Origin: Mycetocola_B reblochoni
GTDB taxonomy: Bacteria; Actinomycetota; Actinomycetes; Actinomycetales; Microbacteriaceae
Length of the DNA stretch: 64,000 nt
NCBI RefSeq assembly: GCF_003667525.1
Contig: NZ_RCUW01000005.1
Span: 225,394-289,393, forward strand
Direction: 5' to 3'
The position numbers and the translations under genes are program-made. Below are positions 52,643-60,463 of this stretch, one piece after another (within the stretch, counting starts at the first letter, position 1; each line of letters starts with the position of its first letter). The notes beneath the pieces are model-generated. The model had not been told where the DNA came from and did not search any database. It saw only the letters and a program-made list of their open reading frames with translations.

Positions 52643-53245
52643 CTAAACCCACTCGACCGTTTCGGCGGTGAAGCGGAGCGGGGCCTGTGGTGTGCTGCGA
52701 CCCCGTGCGGGCACCGGCAGGATCTCGTTCTGCAGGACGTGGTCGGCGCGGTCCTGGCTGGAGAAGCCGGGGAAGTTCTTTTGCAGTTCCGCCTGTGTCC
52801 ACGCCTGGGAGAATAGTGGCGAGGCCGCGTCTGCGCGGTACAGCGCGACCACGGTTGCGGGGTCGCAGGTCGTGACCTCGGTGCCGACCCAGACCAGGTC
52901 GGTGTATCGCGCGACGGACTCGGCGAGGGCGGCCGCGAACGCGTCGAGTTTGAGGCTGTCGTCCTCAGCGGTCGTGCCGTGATCGTAGTCGTTCCACCAC
53001 GGGGGTCGAGGCGCCTGTAGCAAGCCGTGTAGGTCATCACCTCAGCCGTAGCTGCGTCAGCGGTGCCGTACTCCCAGTCGCCCGCTTCTCGTAGACCGCG
53101 GGCTTCCAAACTGTGCGCCTGATGGTTTGTGCTTCTTCGCGAGGGGTTTCGTTGTTGAGCATGAACCAGCAGCCACCGATGTTCTAACGAGTACCTCTTC
53201 GAGGGTTCGCATCTCGATGACCTCGGATGCTCTCGCGAACGACGG
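52643..53245 (-). pseudogene. Multiply frameshifted remnant of an unknown protein
   Basis: Reading the minus strand in order, protein-like text switches frames: EVIEMRTLEEVLVR (about 53190-53230), then GGCWFMLNNETPREEAQTIR from about 53180 (ATG 53162), then GDWEYGTADAATAEVMTYTA (about 53040-53100), then PPWWNDYDHG to the end TAETVEWV at 52643. At least three shifts are needed. The longest intact piece is 126 residues (52643-53023). I do not recognise the family. It lies next to the tRNA fragment at the prophage edge, outside the phage, so it may be left from an earlier element in the same tRNA. Confidence 0.5.
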
Positions 53246-53268
53246 GTCCCATGGCTACAGTAACGACG

Positions 53269-53315
53269 AAAGCCCCGATCGGAACGTGTTAAGAACGCGT
53301 TCTGATCGGGGCTTT
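53269..53315. terminator. Terminator next to the tRNA 3' fragment
   Basis: AAAGCCCCGATC pairs with GATCGGGGCTTT around an AT-rich centre; read on the minus strand it directly follows the tRNA 3' half, as a tRNA gene's terminator would, and ends in TTT. Confidence 0.85.
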
Positions 53316-53321
53316 AGCTGA

Positions 53322-53359
53322 GCCGGCTACGGGACTTGAACCCGTAACCTTCCGTTAGA
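53322..53359 (-). other. tRNA 3' half: probable prophage attachment site
   Basis: The minus strand has an anticodon-loop end TCTAA, half stem CGGAA, T-arm ACGGG-TTCAAGT-CCCGT and acceptor strand AGCCGGC, but upstream bases cannot form the D-arm or the 5' acceptor strand. This is what a phage integrating in a tRNA gene leaves at one junction; the complete tRNA should be at the far end. Isotype is uncertain; TCTAA would fit Arg(TCT). Confidence 0.7.
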
Positions 53360-53477
53360 TCAGCGGGCTGACGGTGGATCTGGTCGAGACGAGGGGAGCC
53401 AAAATGGCCCGGTTTTACAGCGATCGCCGTGCGTCCCTGTTCCGTTGCGACTGTGACAACTCGGTGGACTCATCGGG

Positions 53478-53591
53478 TCATCGTGTCTGAATCGTGTCGG
53501 CGCTGTCCTCGTCTCCCTCCTCTCTCCTGCGGCGTTCCGCATACTCGGCGACTGCGATCGCGGCTATCTCTCCAAAGCGTTCCCAGCTCAT
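53478..53591 (-). CDS. 37-residue prophage protein
   Basis: ATG 53591 with GGAG 8 nt upstream encodes 37 residues starting MSWERFGEIAAIAVAEYAE and then an Arg/Glu-rich, acidic tail. It is a single predicted amphipathic helix without membrane character. Located right at the prophage edge, divergent from the lipoprotein gene. Function unknown; the ribosome site and codon pattern favour a real gene. Confidence 0.5.
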   Translation of the reverse strand: MSWERFGEIAAIAVAEYAERRRREEGDEDSADTIQTR

Positions 53592-53701
53592 GTGCTTACT
53601 CCAATCTGTCGACGAGGCGCGCCAGGGCCCCGTCATGGGGGGATGGTAGGCCAGGCAGGCGATAGCCTGTTGTGACACGCAGCTTTCACAAAGGGACCCC
53701 C

Positions 53702-54130
53702 ATGCGCAAAATTGCCTCGACAGCAGCGTTAGTGCTTGTCGCATTCTCCTTGACTGGATGCGCACAGACGTCCACAGTCGCCGAGGACAGCCAGCCGAAC
53801 GAGGGTGTGAACGTGCGTGCCTGCGACGGCTTTGCCAAGGCGTTCAATGCTTGGCGGGACACTGATCGCCAGTTCGCAGGTGCTACACCAGACGAACGCC
53901 TATCTTCGCGAGAAGCAGTATTTGGGCTTCTCGACGAGGCGTCACTGGAAGCATCTGGAGACGTCAAGGAGCGTATGAACGCTGTGCTTGACGCGTGGCC
54001 GGCTGATACGACGGACCTCGTTTTGGTTGCCTCAGACGCTCGAGATGAAGTCAACACGCCGCTGAAGCGAGTTGCTACGGCTTGTAGTGCGGCAGGCGCA
54101 AGCGTCGAGCTGACCCCGTTCAGTAAGTAG
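53702..54130 (+). CDS. Prophage-encoded lipoprotein
   Basis: 142 residues. Signal peptide MRKIASTAALVLVAF followed by lipobox LTGC (Cys20); mature part is helical and acidic with two further cysteines (RACDGF, TACSAAG). AAGGGA stands 7 nt before ATG 53702. No homologous family is recognised. Phage lipoproteins expressed from lysogens can block superinfection at the cell surface, so this is a candidate conversion gene. GC content is lower than in the host genes. Confidence 0.75.
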   Translation: MRKIASTAALVLVAFSLTGCAQTSTVAEDSQPNEGVNVRACDGFAKAFNAWRDTDRQFAGATPDERLSSREAVFGLLDEASLEASGDVKERMNAVLDAWPADTTDLVLVASDARDEVNTPLKRVATACSAAGASVELTPFSK

Positions 54131-54136
54131 ACGTTG

Positions 54137-54280
54137 ATGCGTGTTGAGGTGACGGTCGCCCCGTCGGGCATCCGCGAGATCACCGTCGAGGCCGACAACT
54201 ACGAGGCCGCGAAGGAACTCGCCGAAGCACAGATACCAGACGGGTGGCGCCCGCTGCAATGGATGGTCGAGCGCGACTGA
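54137..54280 (+). CDS. 47-residue small protein, paralogue of the 1837-1974 protein
   Basis: ATG 54137 to TGA 54280; sequence starts MRVEVTVAPSG and contains VEADNYEAAKELAEAQIPDG followed by WRPLQW. Identical to the chromosomal 45-residue protein at 16 of the first 38 positions with no gap. It follows the lipoprotein stop by 6 bp, so both may be cotranscribed. Function unknown. An upstream in-frame TTG at 54134 would add one residue. Confidence 0.65.
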   Translation: MRVEVTVAPSGIREITVEADNYEAAKELAEAQIPDGWRPLQWMVERD

Positions 54281-54311
54281 ACGTCAGCCGTCACCGGTAG
54301 CGTCACGGATC

Positions 54312-54575
54312 GTGGCGCAGCACTGGACCCCCATGAGCTTGCTGACGGAGTTCCCTCCCGGTCAGTGGCTCGTCGCCGACCGTGACCGGCGCATCGCGAT
54401 CATCCGCACCGTGACCGTGCGGGACCGGAAGCTGTACCGTGCCGTGACCTACGCCGCCGAGTCCGAGGGGCGGTCCCTCATCGGCTACTTCCCAGACCTA
54501 CGCATGGCCGCCGAGGTCACCTGGTCGACGTGGACGCGGCACCAACGACAAAACGCGGGGCACCCACCGAAGTGA
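54312..54575 (+). CDS. Small prophage protein of unknown function
   Basis: 87 residues from GTG 54312, or 80 from ATG 54333; neither has a strong ribosome site. Soluble, Arg/Trp-rich, with QWLVADRDRRIAIIRTVTVR and YRAVTYAAESEGRSLIGYFP, suggesting a small beta-rich fold. It is third in a plus-strand run after the lipoprotein and the 47-residue gene, and its end is built into a hairpin (54554-54585). No family recognised. Confidence 0.6.
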   Translation: MAQHWTPMSLLTEFPPGQWLVADRDRRIAIIRTVTVRDRKLYRAVTYAAESEGRSLIGYFPDLRMAAEVTWSTWTRHQRQNAGHPPK

Positions 54576-54585
54576 GTGCCCCGCG
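54554..54585. terminator. Bidirectional terminator in the prophage conversion region
   Basis: CGCGGGGCAC and GTGCCCCGCG form a 10-bp perfect stem overlapping the end of the 54312 gene and preceding the convergent GNAT gene. Confidence 0.75.
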
Positions 54586-54589
54586 AGGT

Positions 54590-55108
54590 CTAGCCATCTG
54601 CAAGCATCCAGAAAACGTAATCGGAGTCTTTGCTGACCGACCCGCCCGGTGCAAATCCCGCCTTCTCGAAAAGCCCCTTACTCGGGTCGTTGCTCTGGTG
54701 GATTCGCGCTACGAGCTCGTCTGCGTGGTTGTCGTCACGAAGCTTGTTGAAGAGCTCTACAGTCTTCTCGAGAGACTGGGCCCCGAGGCCCGTTCCCTGA
54801 AACTCACGATGGGTCGCTATCAAGAGGATCGCCAAAGTTCGTTCCTCACGCGAGAAGAACAGTTCCGAAACGTGGGCAAGCCTTCCATCGACATGCCCTA
54901 GCCGAATCAAGTCATTCGTGTCGCGTCCATGCGGGCGGATGTTCCGAATGGCTGACTGAACTTCTAGCGCCCACGGCTTCGGATGGTAATTGCCGCGGTA
55001 CTTGTCGTGCAGCTTCTTCGGAGGAGTAGTACAGACGAACTGCTGTAGCTCGTGTGAGTGATGCGGCTTAGCCAAGCTCCAAGCTGCTTCTTGCTTAACG
55101 GGCCCCAC
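54590..55108 (-). CDS. GNAT-family N-acetyltransferase (prophage)
   Basis: 172 residues. Acetyl-CoA signature ATHREFQGTGLGAQSLEK (R/Q-x-x-G-x-G) near 98-115 and the C-terminal HQSNDPSKGLFEKAGF typical of GNATs. The N-terminal FVCTTPPKKLHDKY segment recurs in mobile-element GNATs by my recollection. GTG 55108 overlaps the end of the 63-residue gene by 14 bp, so both are coupled. It may modify a small molecule, a protein or aminoacyl-tRNA; the last would make it a toxin. Substrate unknown. Confidence 0.8.
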   Translation of the reverse strand: MGPVKQEAAWSLAKPHHSHELQQFVCTTPPKKLHDKYRGNYHPKPWALEVQSAIRNIRPHGRDTNDLIRLGHVDGRLAHVSELFFSREERTLAILLIATHREFQGTGLGAQSLEKTVELFNKLRDDNHADELVARIHQSNDPSKGLFEKAGFAPGGSVSKDSDYVFWMLADG

Positions 55109-55286
55109 GGTTAGCGCGGAAGGCTTTCATCAACCGCCGTTCTTCAGGGGTGATGCTCCTTCGTCCGGCTACGGCCCGGTACTTTGCGGCGTAGGCGTTA
55201 CGCTCGCTGTCGGTGAGGCCGTCGTTGCCGACGTCCTCAAGAGTGCTTGCCCTAACGAGAGCGTTGAACTCACTGGTGGTAGCCAT
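55095..55286 (-). CDS. 63-residue partner of the GNAT gene
   Basis: Starts MATTSEFNALVRAST at ATG 55286; mostly helical, with the basic ending ITPEERRLMKAFRANRGAR. A CATAAT -10 ends 6 nt before the ATG, suggesting a leaderless promoter for a two-gene unit with the GNAT. Small, basic and first in order, it has the layout of an antitoxin, but no ribbon-helix-helix or other known fold is visible. Confidence 0.6.
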   Translation of the reverse strand: MATTSEFNALVRASTLEDVGNDGLTDSERNAYAAKYRAVAGRRSITPEERRLMKAFRANRGAR

Positions 55287-55391
55287 GGGCCGATTATGGC
55301 ACATTTGACCAACTTGCACCTGTTTGGCGGAATGTGTACTCGCTGAGCGGAACCCTTACACAAAATGCCAACAGACGCACGTTGACGGCAC

Positions 55392-55423
55392 CGCGGGGTG
55401 CTCGCCGAAGCGGGCGCCCCGCG
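55392..55423. terminator. Terminator of the phage late operon
   Basis: CGCGGGGTGC and GCGCCCCGCG form a stem (one G-U type pair) just beyond the last late gene (stop at 55433) on the minus strand. Confidence 0.65.
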
Positions 55424-55432
55424 AAGACGCCG

Positions 55433-55735
55433 CTACTCGCCGCGCGGCGCAGAGCCGAACGGGGTCCAACGTCGCAGCCAAGCGTCGACGCCGGGGATCG
55501 CCATGACCCGCGACACGACGGACGCCGTGGTCGTGATGAACGCGGCCGCGCCGAGCAGCCACAGCCGCAGGCCCTCAGGCACCTGATCGCCGTAGCCCTC
55601 GAGCACGGCCGTGATGACCTCGGGGAGGATGACGACCAGGCCCAGCAGTGCCGGGACGCCGACGGCCAGCGCTGTGCGCCAGGCACGCTGCGCGGGGAAC
55701 CAGATCGTGTCGGAGGTGGTGGTGTGCTTTGCCAT
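55433..55735 (-). CDS. Phage small membrane protein (holin-like)
   Basis: 100 residues from ATG 55735 (AAGGA upstream). Two hydrophobic segments (about 22-44 and 58-82) joined by a short acidic loop, and a basic C-terminal end. Last gene of the late operon after endolysin and two other membrane proteins. Two-helix holins have this shape, but no motif proves it. Confidence 0.65.
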   Translation of the reverse strand: MAKHTTTSDTIWFPAQRAWRTALAVGVPALLGLVVILPEVITAVLEGYGDQVPEGLRLWLLGAAAFITTTASVVSRVMAIPGVDAWLRRWTPFGSAPRGE

Positions 55736-55758
55736 GATGTGTCCTTCGTGGTTGTGGG

Positions 55759-56034
55759 TCACCGACGGAGGTCGTCGGGCCAGGGCGGTGGGGGTGGCGG
55801 GTTGCCGTTCGAGATGTGCAGGCGCAGCTGCTCGATGTAGTCGTCTCGGGCGCGCTCACGCTTGAGCAGGCCGCCGATCTGCTGCGCCTGCGTGTTGGAC
55901 TGTTCCTGCAGTTGCTCGATGAGGTTGTTCTCGCGGCGGCCGCTGTTGTTTGCGAGCGCGGCGCCGATGGTCGCCAACGCTCCGATCACTGCGACGGCTG
56001 CGGTTGCGAACCATCCGTAGGCTTCACTGGGCAT
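55759..56034 (-). CDS. Phage membrane protein with coiled coil (DUF2746-like)
   Basis: 91 residues: one N-terminal membrane helix (8-28) and then a Gln/Glu/Arg-rich coiled coil (about 33-72) with a poly-Pro tail. Such single-helix coiled-coil proteins beside endolysin genes in actinophages are candidate holins or spanin-like parts. ATG 56034 overlaps the preceding gene by 11 bp. Confidence 0.7.
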   Translation of the reverse strand: MPSEAYGWFATAAVAVIGALATIGAALANNSGRRENNLIEQLQEQSNTQAQQIGGLLKRERARDDYIEQLRLHISNGNPPPPPPWPDDLRR

Positions 56035-56440
56035 CGTCCCTCCGTGCTGTTCGTGCGGAGAGCGCGGCGATGATCGCGGCGGGCCCGAGGTAGGTCAGGG
56101 CGGACAGCCACTCGCGGGAGCCGGGGCTGACGAGGAGCGAGAGGCCCCAGCCGAGTGCGTAGGCGGCACCCCATGCGGCCATGATGCCGACGAGTAGCCC
56201 CCAGGCGAGGGCGTCGTTCGGGGAGAAGGCGCGCAGCGCGCAGACGATGCCGATGCATAGCCAGATGCCGCCCCACACCTCGATCGAGAGCGCAGTGGCG
56301 AGGAGCTGCAGCCCGCCTGGTAGTTTCTCCGGGACGTCGCCGGCGATGGGCAGGTAGCCGAGCCCGCGGGTGAGGCAGTACACGGCGCCGGCGAGGAGGC
56401 CGGCTCCGCGGAGCCCGTTCAGGCGCGGCCGGCTGTTCAT
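56024..56440 (-). CDS. Phage four-helix membrane protein near endolysin
   Basis: 138 residues with a short basic N-terminus and four hydrophobic segments (about 12-30, 45-68, 76-97, 112-128). ATG 56440 overlaps the endolysin stop (ATGA) and the end overlaps the next gene. Position directly after the endolysin suggests a lysis role (holin or antiholin). No known motif. Confidence 0.7.
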   Translation of the reverse strand: MNSRPRLNGLRGAGLLAGAVYCLTRGLGYLPIAGDVPEKLPGGLQLLATALSIEVWGGIWLCIGIVCALRAFSPNDALAWGLLVGIMAAWGAAYALGWGLSLLVSPGSREWLSALTYLGPAAIIAALSARTARRDDAQ

Positions 56441-57162
56441 GCGTAGATCCGGTTCGCTGCGTTGATGCGCTTCTGCAGCGCCGTGACGGACTGCTTGCCC
56501 CACTTCCCGTCGACGGTCACGCGGAGGCGCTTCTGCCAGGCGCGGATCGTCTGCGGGCCGAACCGGCCATCCTGGGCGACGCCGAGGGACTTCTGCAGCG
56601 CCTTGATGGACTGCGAGCCCCAGGCACCGTCGACCTTCACCGCGAGGGTGCGTGCGAGGACCTTCTGAACAGCCGTGATGGTCTGCTTGCCCCACAGCCC
56701 GTCGACGACGACGCGGGACGCGGCGGCGCCGGCAGCCGACCCGGTGACGTGCTTGTACGTGCCGCGGTACTTCGTGAGGTTCCGCGGGTTGACCTTGCGC
56801 CCGCCGACAACGAGCTCGAAGTGAAGGTGCGGGCCGGTGGACGCGCCAGGCTGGCTGGTGTGCGCGATGATCGCGCCCTTCGGGGCCGAGCGAGGGGCGG
56901 ACGGCACCGACGCCGGCGTGACGCCGTGATACCGGGTCTTGAACGGGCCGTGGTCGTACTCGAGCCAGTTGCCCCAGAGTGGGTGCGATCGGCCGGATGC
57001 GGACAGCTTGCCGTCTGCGGCGAGAGGCACGGGTGTGCCGAGGCCGACGCCGAAGTCCATGCCTTCGTGGTTGTTCCAGAAGCCGCCGTTGAGGCTGAGC
57101 CATCGGCGCCCGAACTCGGACGTGACCCGGGACAGGGAGAAGGGGAAAGCGGGGGTAGACAT
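56437..57162 (-). CDS. Endolysin: M23 peptidase with peptidoglycan-binding repeats
   Basis: 241 residues. N-terminal M23 metallopeptidase with zinc ligands His32 and Asp36 (HEGMDFG) and the HxH pair His112/His114 (GPHLHFEL). The C-terminal region (about 148-241) has three PGB1-like repeats, each marked by VDGxWGxQT/S. It would cut cross-bridges of host peptidoglycan for release. ATG 57162 has GAAAGGAG upstream. Translationally coupled to three membrane proteins. Confidence 0.9.
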   Translation of the reverse strand: MSTPAFPFSLSRVTSEFGRRWLSLNGGFWNNHEGMDFGVGLGTPVPLAADGKLSASGRSHPLWGNWLEYDHGPFKTRYHGVTPASVPSAPRSAPKGAIIAHTSQPGASTGPHLHFELVVGGRKVNPRNLTKYRGTYKHVTGSAAGAAASRVVVDGLWGKQTITAVQKVLARTLAVKVDGAWGSQSIKALQKSLGVAQDGRFGPQTIRAWQKRLRVTVDGKWGKQSVTALQKRINAANRIYA

Positions 57163-57225
57163 GATGCTCCTTTCGGGGGCATGAGAAAGGCCCCGCACAG
57201 TGGCGGGGCCGGTCAGGTGACGGGG

Positions 57226-58122
57226 TCAGGCGCGGATGTAGGTGCTGCCGAGCGAGACCTCCCAGCCGCGGGGGATCGTGGACCCGCCCGCGACCGCCGT
57301 GAGTAGTCCGCGCCCGCCCGGGTAGATCGCACCGGTAGTGACAGGGCCGGTGCCGATCGTGCTCATTGCGGCGGCACGCCACGGACGCCACCCGTCGGGG
57401 ATGTTGAACATGTCCTCGTTCACGATGTTGCCGTGGGACGGAACGCTGATCGCGGCACCGGTGCGGGTGATCCAGAACGCCGCCTGGACGATGCCCATGT
57501 CGGCGTAGAGGGTTCCCTCGACAGACCATCCGGACACGGCGGCGGACGACGGCAGGGAGAACGTGGTCCGCAGCGACGCCCGGTAGGCGTCCATCATCTT
57601 CTTGAACCCTGCCGTGGTCGCGGCGCCGGCATTCGAGAGCCGGTTCGCGAACGCGAGCTCGTTGATACCGCCCATGATCGGGTTCGCCGGGCCGAGGTGC
57701 GTGCTGCCCACGTTGGTCTGTCCGGATGCGACGTTCACGTCTCGCAGGCGAACCTCCCAGATGCCGTTGAGCTCCTGGACGAGTGCCGGGGCGACCGGTG
57801 TCCCGGTGGTGGCGACGCCGGTCTTCACGGCGAGTTGCACGATGGGGGACAGGGCGCGGTTCAGTCGAAGCACGACGGTGTCGATGCGCTTGTTCCCGGT
57901 CGATGGTGCTGCGGCGATCGCGAGCGTCTCGGTGGCGTCTGAGATGCAGGCGTGCCCTCGGACGTAGGCGAGCCCGGCGGCGACTTGCACGGTCATGCCT
58001 GAGGCGTTCGCTGTGACGGTGAACCCGTTCGCGGGTCCGTTGTCGGTGATCGTCTCGAAGTAGCGCGACCACTGTTCCTCGGTGACGAGCTGGCCGGCCT
58101 TGGGGTATGCGGTGATGGTCAT
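57226..58122 (-). CDS. Phage tail fibre / receptor-binding-type protein
   Basis: 298 residues. The N-terminus has EEQWSRYFETIT and GMTVQVAAGLAYVRGH, a common start of siphovirus baseplate/tail-fibre proteins; the C-terminal half is Gly/Thr/Val-rich beta structure with PDGWRPWRAAAM. It follows the tail module and precedes the endolysin, the usual place for the adhesion protein. Host-range role inferred. ATG 58122 overlaps the 76-residue gene (ATGA). Confidence 0.75.
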   Translation of the reverse strand: MTITAYPKAGQLVTEEQWSRYFETITDNGPANGFTVTANASGMTVQVAAGLAYVRGHACISDATETLAIAAAPSTGNKRIDTVVLRLNRALSPIVQLAVKTGVATTGTPVAPALVQELNGIWEVRLRDVNVASGQTNVGSTHLGPANPIMGGINELAFANRLSNAGAATTAGFKKMMDAYRASLRTTFSLPSSAAVSGWSVEGTLYADMGIVQAAFWITRTGAAISVPSHGNIVNEDMFNIPDGWRPWRAAAMSTIGTGPVTTGAIYPGGRGLLTAVAGGSTIPRGWEVSLGSTYIRA

Positions 58123-58349
58123 GCGGTGGGCTCCTGTCTGGGGGGCTCGATGGCGAGCGGCGCCGCTGGTTCTGGCGGTGCCGTGATCTCGGTGATGGCG
58201 GTGCGGCAGACGCCGCAGATGATGGAGTCGCCGTAGTCAGCCGGGATGATGAGGTCCAGGCCGGCGTTGCTGCAGGTCGCGGAGGTGCACCTGACGATGA
58301 CGGCAGGGACGCGAAGCGTCTCCCCGTCGCGGTCGATCTCGATGAACAT
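58119..58349 (-). CDS. Small phage protein with zinc-ribbon-like cysteines
   Basis: 76 residues. Cysteine pairs CTSATC and CGVC are separated by about 19 residues, a possible zinc ribbon, then a Pro/Glu tail. Coupled between the large tail protein and the tail fibre gene. Function unknown; zinc binding is inferred only from spacing. Confidence 0.65.
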   Translation of the reverse strand: MFIEIDRDGETLRVPAVIVRCTSATCSNAGLDLIIPADYGDSIICGVCRTAITEITAPPEPAAPLAIEPPRQEPTA

Positions 58350-58350
58350 G

Positions 58351-60453
58351 TCAGCCTCTCTCCATTGCGATCCAGCGGACGCCCGTGTTGGTGGAACCCG
58401 AGCGCCTCAGCACGATCTGGAAGGACGTTGCGGACTCGTTCGACACGGACACCAGTACGTACTGCGGCACTCCCGTCGCGGGGCCCGCGACAGTCGACGG
58501 CGTGGTCGAGAATCGCCCCGCGGGGTACGCCACTGTGACGGTTGTCGGCGTGCCGGGGGCGACAAGCACGGTGCCCGCTGCCATCGCGAGCCGTGAGGAC
58601 TCCGCAGCTTCCAGCGTCGATACGCGCACTTCGAGGTTGTTGAGTCGGGTCCCGGCGTTGGCCGTGGCAGACGCGGTGCGTTCCACAGCTGACGTCCGGG
58701 ACTCAAGGTCCGCGAGCCGCGCCGCGACGACCTCGGCCTCGTCGTAGCCGACACTGTCGCCGACCGTCGCCGTGACGAGAACGCCCTCCGCCGCGATCAT
58801 GAAGTTCACCTCAGTGATCTCGGCGACCATCTCCACGCCGGCGACGTCGACCGCGACAAGCGAACCGAGCCACCAGTCGATGCCGGCGCGTGCAGCAGCA
58901 CCATCGGCCGGCACGACCTTCACCGATGTGACCGTGTCGCCGCCGTCGGCGAGCTCTTCGTCGCCCGCCTGCGCCATCTCCGTTGCGGTCTCTGACCCGC
59001 GCGCGTCGATGACTCTCACGCGGCGCCGCCCCCAACGCGTCGCAGCGGCCTCCGACGTCGCCGTGGTGCGGCGGATGACCGTGCGGCGCACCGTCGTCTC
59101 GTCCTCTGGCCCCAAGACCAGGACTTCCGTCGCGGCAGGCGCGGCCGAGGTGGCGGACGTGGAGTCCAGGTCGCCGTTGTACACCGACATGCGCACGTGC
59201 GCTGCCGCGTCAACGGGTGTATCAACGGCGAACACGAGCTGTCCGTCATCGTTCTGGAACACGTCGAACACGAGACCGGAGACCCGCCCGACGCCCTGTA
59301 GGAGCTCGAGGAGGCTCTGCCATTCCCCGGTGCCTTCGACCGTGCCGCCGCGCCCCTGGTCCAGGGTCAACGTCAGCCCGGTGAGGCGGCGTGCGGTGGG
59401 CGCGGTCGGGCCAATGTTGTCCGACACGAACGCGCGCATCAGCGTCTCCGCTGCACCCTTGCGGTAGTCCTTCGTCTTCGACTGCATGCCCGGGGCGGCG
59501 TTCGACGGGTCCGGGTAAGCGACGTCGTCCTCAAGGATGTGCATGTCCGTGCACCCGGTGAAGGTCCACGTGCCGCCGGGGTCGTCGGTGGACTCGTCCA
59601 GTGCTCGGGTTTCGACAGGGCCGGACACCGCCCGCCCTCCGGGGAGGACGGTGCGGATGCCGGCGCCGTCCTCCGCGAGCAGCTGGGCGGACCGGTTCAA
59701 GACCTCGTTGCCGTCGTCGTCGAGGACGCGCGCCGGCAGCACCGCTGTCCACACGCCGGTGGTGTTCTTCCGCGGGCTGATCGTTACCGAGTCAGCGCCG
59801 GCGAGGAGGCCGACCCGGTTGCGGTTGCGGTCGCGGATCTCCACGGCCGGGACCTCGTACGTCGGCGCGGTGGGCACCTCGTCACGGATACGCGCGACAC
59901 TCGCTGACCGGCCCGGCTCGCCAAGCCATGAGCTCTGCCACATCGGCGAGGACGAGAAGTCACCCGCGAAGAACGGGGTAGCCTCCGACCCCTCCTCAAG
60001 CTGCACGGCGGCGATCTCGACTCGCCGAGGCCCGGCCTCGCTCGTGGGGTCAGCTTCCAAGTACGCGGCCATGGCCGACGAGGTGCCGATGCTGATCGTG
60101 ACCACCAGTCGGGTCCACTCGCCTTGCGGCACGATGAACGGCGTCATCATCGTGTTCCCGCTGGCAGTGGTGGTGATGCGGATCTCGCACTCGATCGACG
60201 CGCGTACGTACAGCGAGAGCGTCACCGCCCCCACACCGGCCGGCAGCCATGCCGACAACGGCCCGCCGAACAGCGCGAGCCCGGTCATGTTGAACTGACC
60301 CATCGTCGCCAGCGAGGCGAAGCTCATCGTCCCGAACGGGCCGTTTCCGTCCTTCACCTGGCCGACGGTGCCTACCAGGACGGTGGGCTTCGGCTGGGGG
60401 ACCGTCGAGTCGAACGACATCATCGGGTCCTTGTAGAAGTTCGTTCTCTGCAT
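58351..60453 (-). CDS. Phage tail protein, Gp37/Tal-like
   Basis: 700 residues. The N-terminal part has a carbohydrate-binding-like beta sandwich (YVRASIECEIRITT). The central portion (about 215-560) resembles the ReqiPepy6 Gp37-like tail protein of actinophages (ISPRKNTTGVWTAVLPARVL, GTWTFTGCTDMHIL). A coiled coil (about 590-640) and a C-terminal beta domain follow. ATG 60453 has AAGGA upstream. It forms the tail tip next to the Dit-like protein. The upstream Arg-rich reading is rejected. Confidence 0.82.
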   Translation of the reverse strand: MQRTNFYKDPMMSFDSTVPQPKPTVLVGTVGQVKDGNGPFGTMSFASLATMGQFNMTGLALFGGPLSAWLPAGVGAVTLSLYVRASIECEIRITTTASGNTMMTPFIVPQGEWTRLVVTISIGTSSAMAAYLEADPTSEAGPRRVEIAAVQLEEGSEATPFFAGDFSSSPMWQSSWLGEPGRSASVARIRDEVPTAPTYEVPAVEIRDRNRNRVGLLAGADSVTISPRKNTTGVWTAVLPARVLDDDGNEVLNRSAQLLAEDGAGIRTVLPGGRAVSGPVETRALDESTDDPGGTWTFTGCTDMHILEDDVAYPDPSNAAPGMQSKTKDYRKGAAETLMRAFVSDNIGPTAPTARRLTGLTLTLDQGRGGTVEGTGEWQSLLELLQGVGRVSGLVFDVFQNDDGQLVFAVDTPVDAAAHVRMSVYNGDLDSTSATSAAPAATEVLVLGPEDETTVRRTVIRRTTATSEAAATRWGRRRVRVIDARGSETATEMAQAGDEELADGGDTVTSVKVVPADGAAARAGIDWWLGSLVAVDVAGVEMVAEITEVNFMIAAEGVLVTATVGDSVGYDEAEVVAARLADLESRTSAVERTASATANAGTRLNNLEVRVSTLEAAESSRLAMAAGTVLVAPGTPTTVTVAYPAGRFSTTPSTVAGPATGVPQYVLVSVSNESATSFQIVLRRSGSTNTGVRWIAMERG

Positions 60454-60463
60454 GAGTCCTTCC

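Noticed and set aside
53322..53359. A functional tRNA gene at the prophage edge
   Set aside because: Only the 3' half folds; no D-arm or matching 5' acceptor strand is present upstream on the minus strand.
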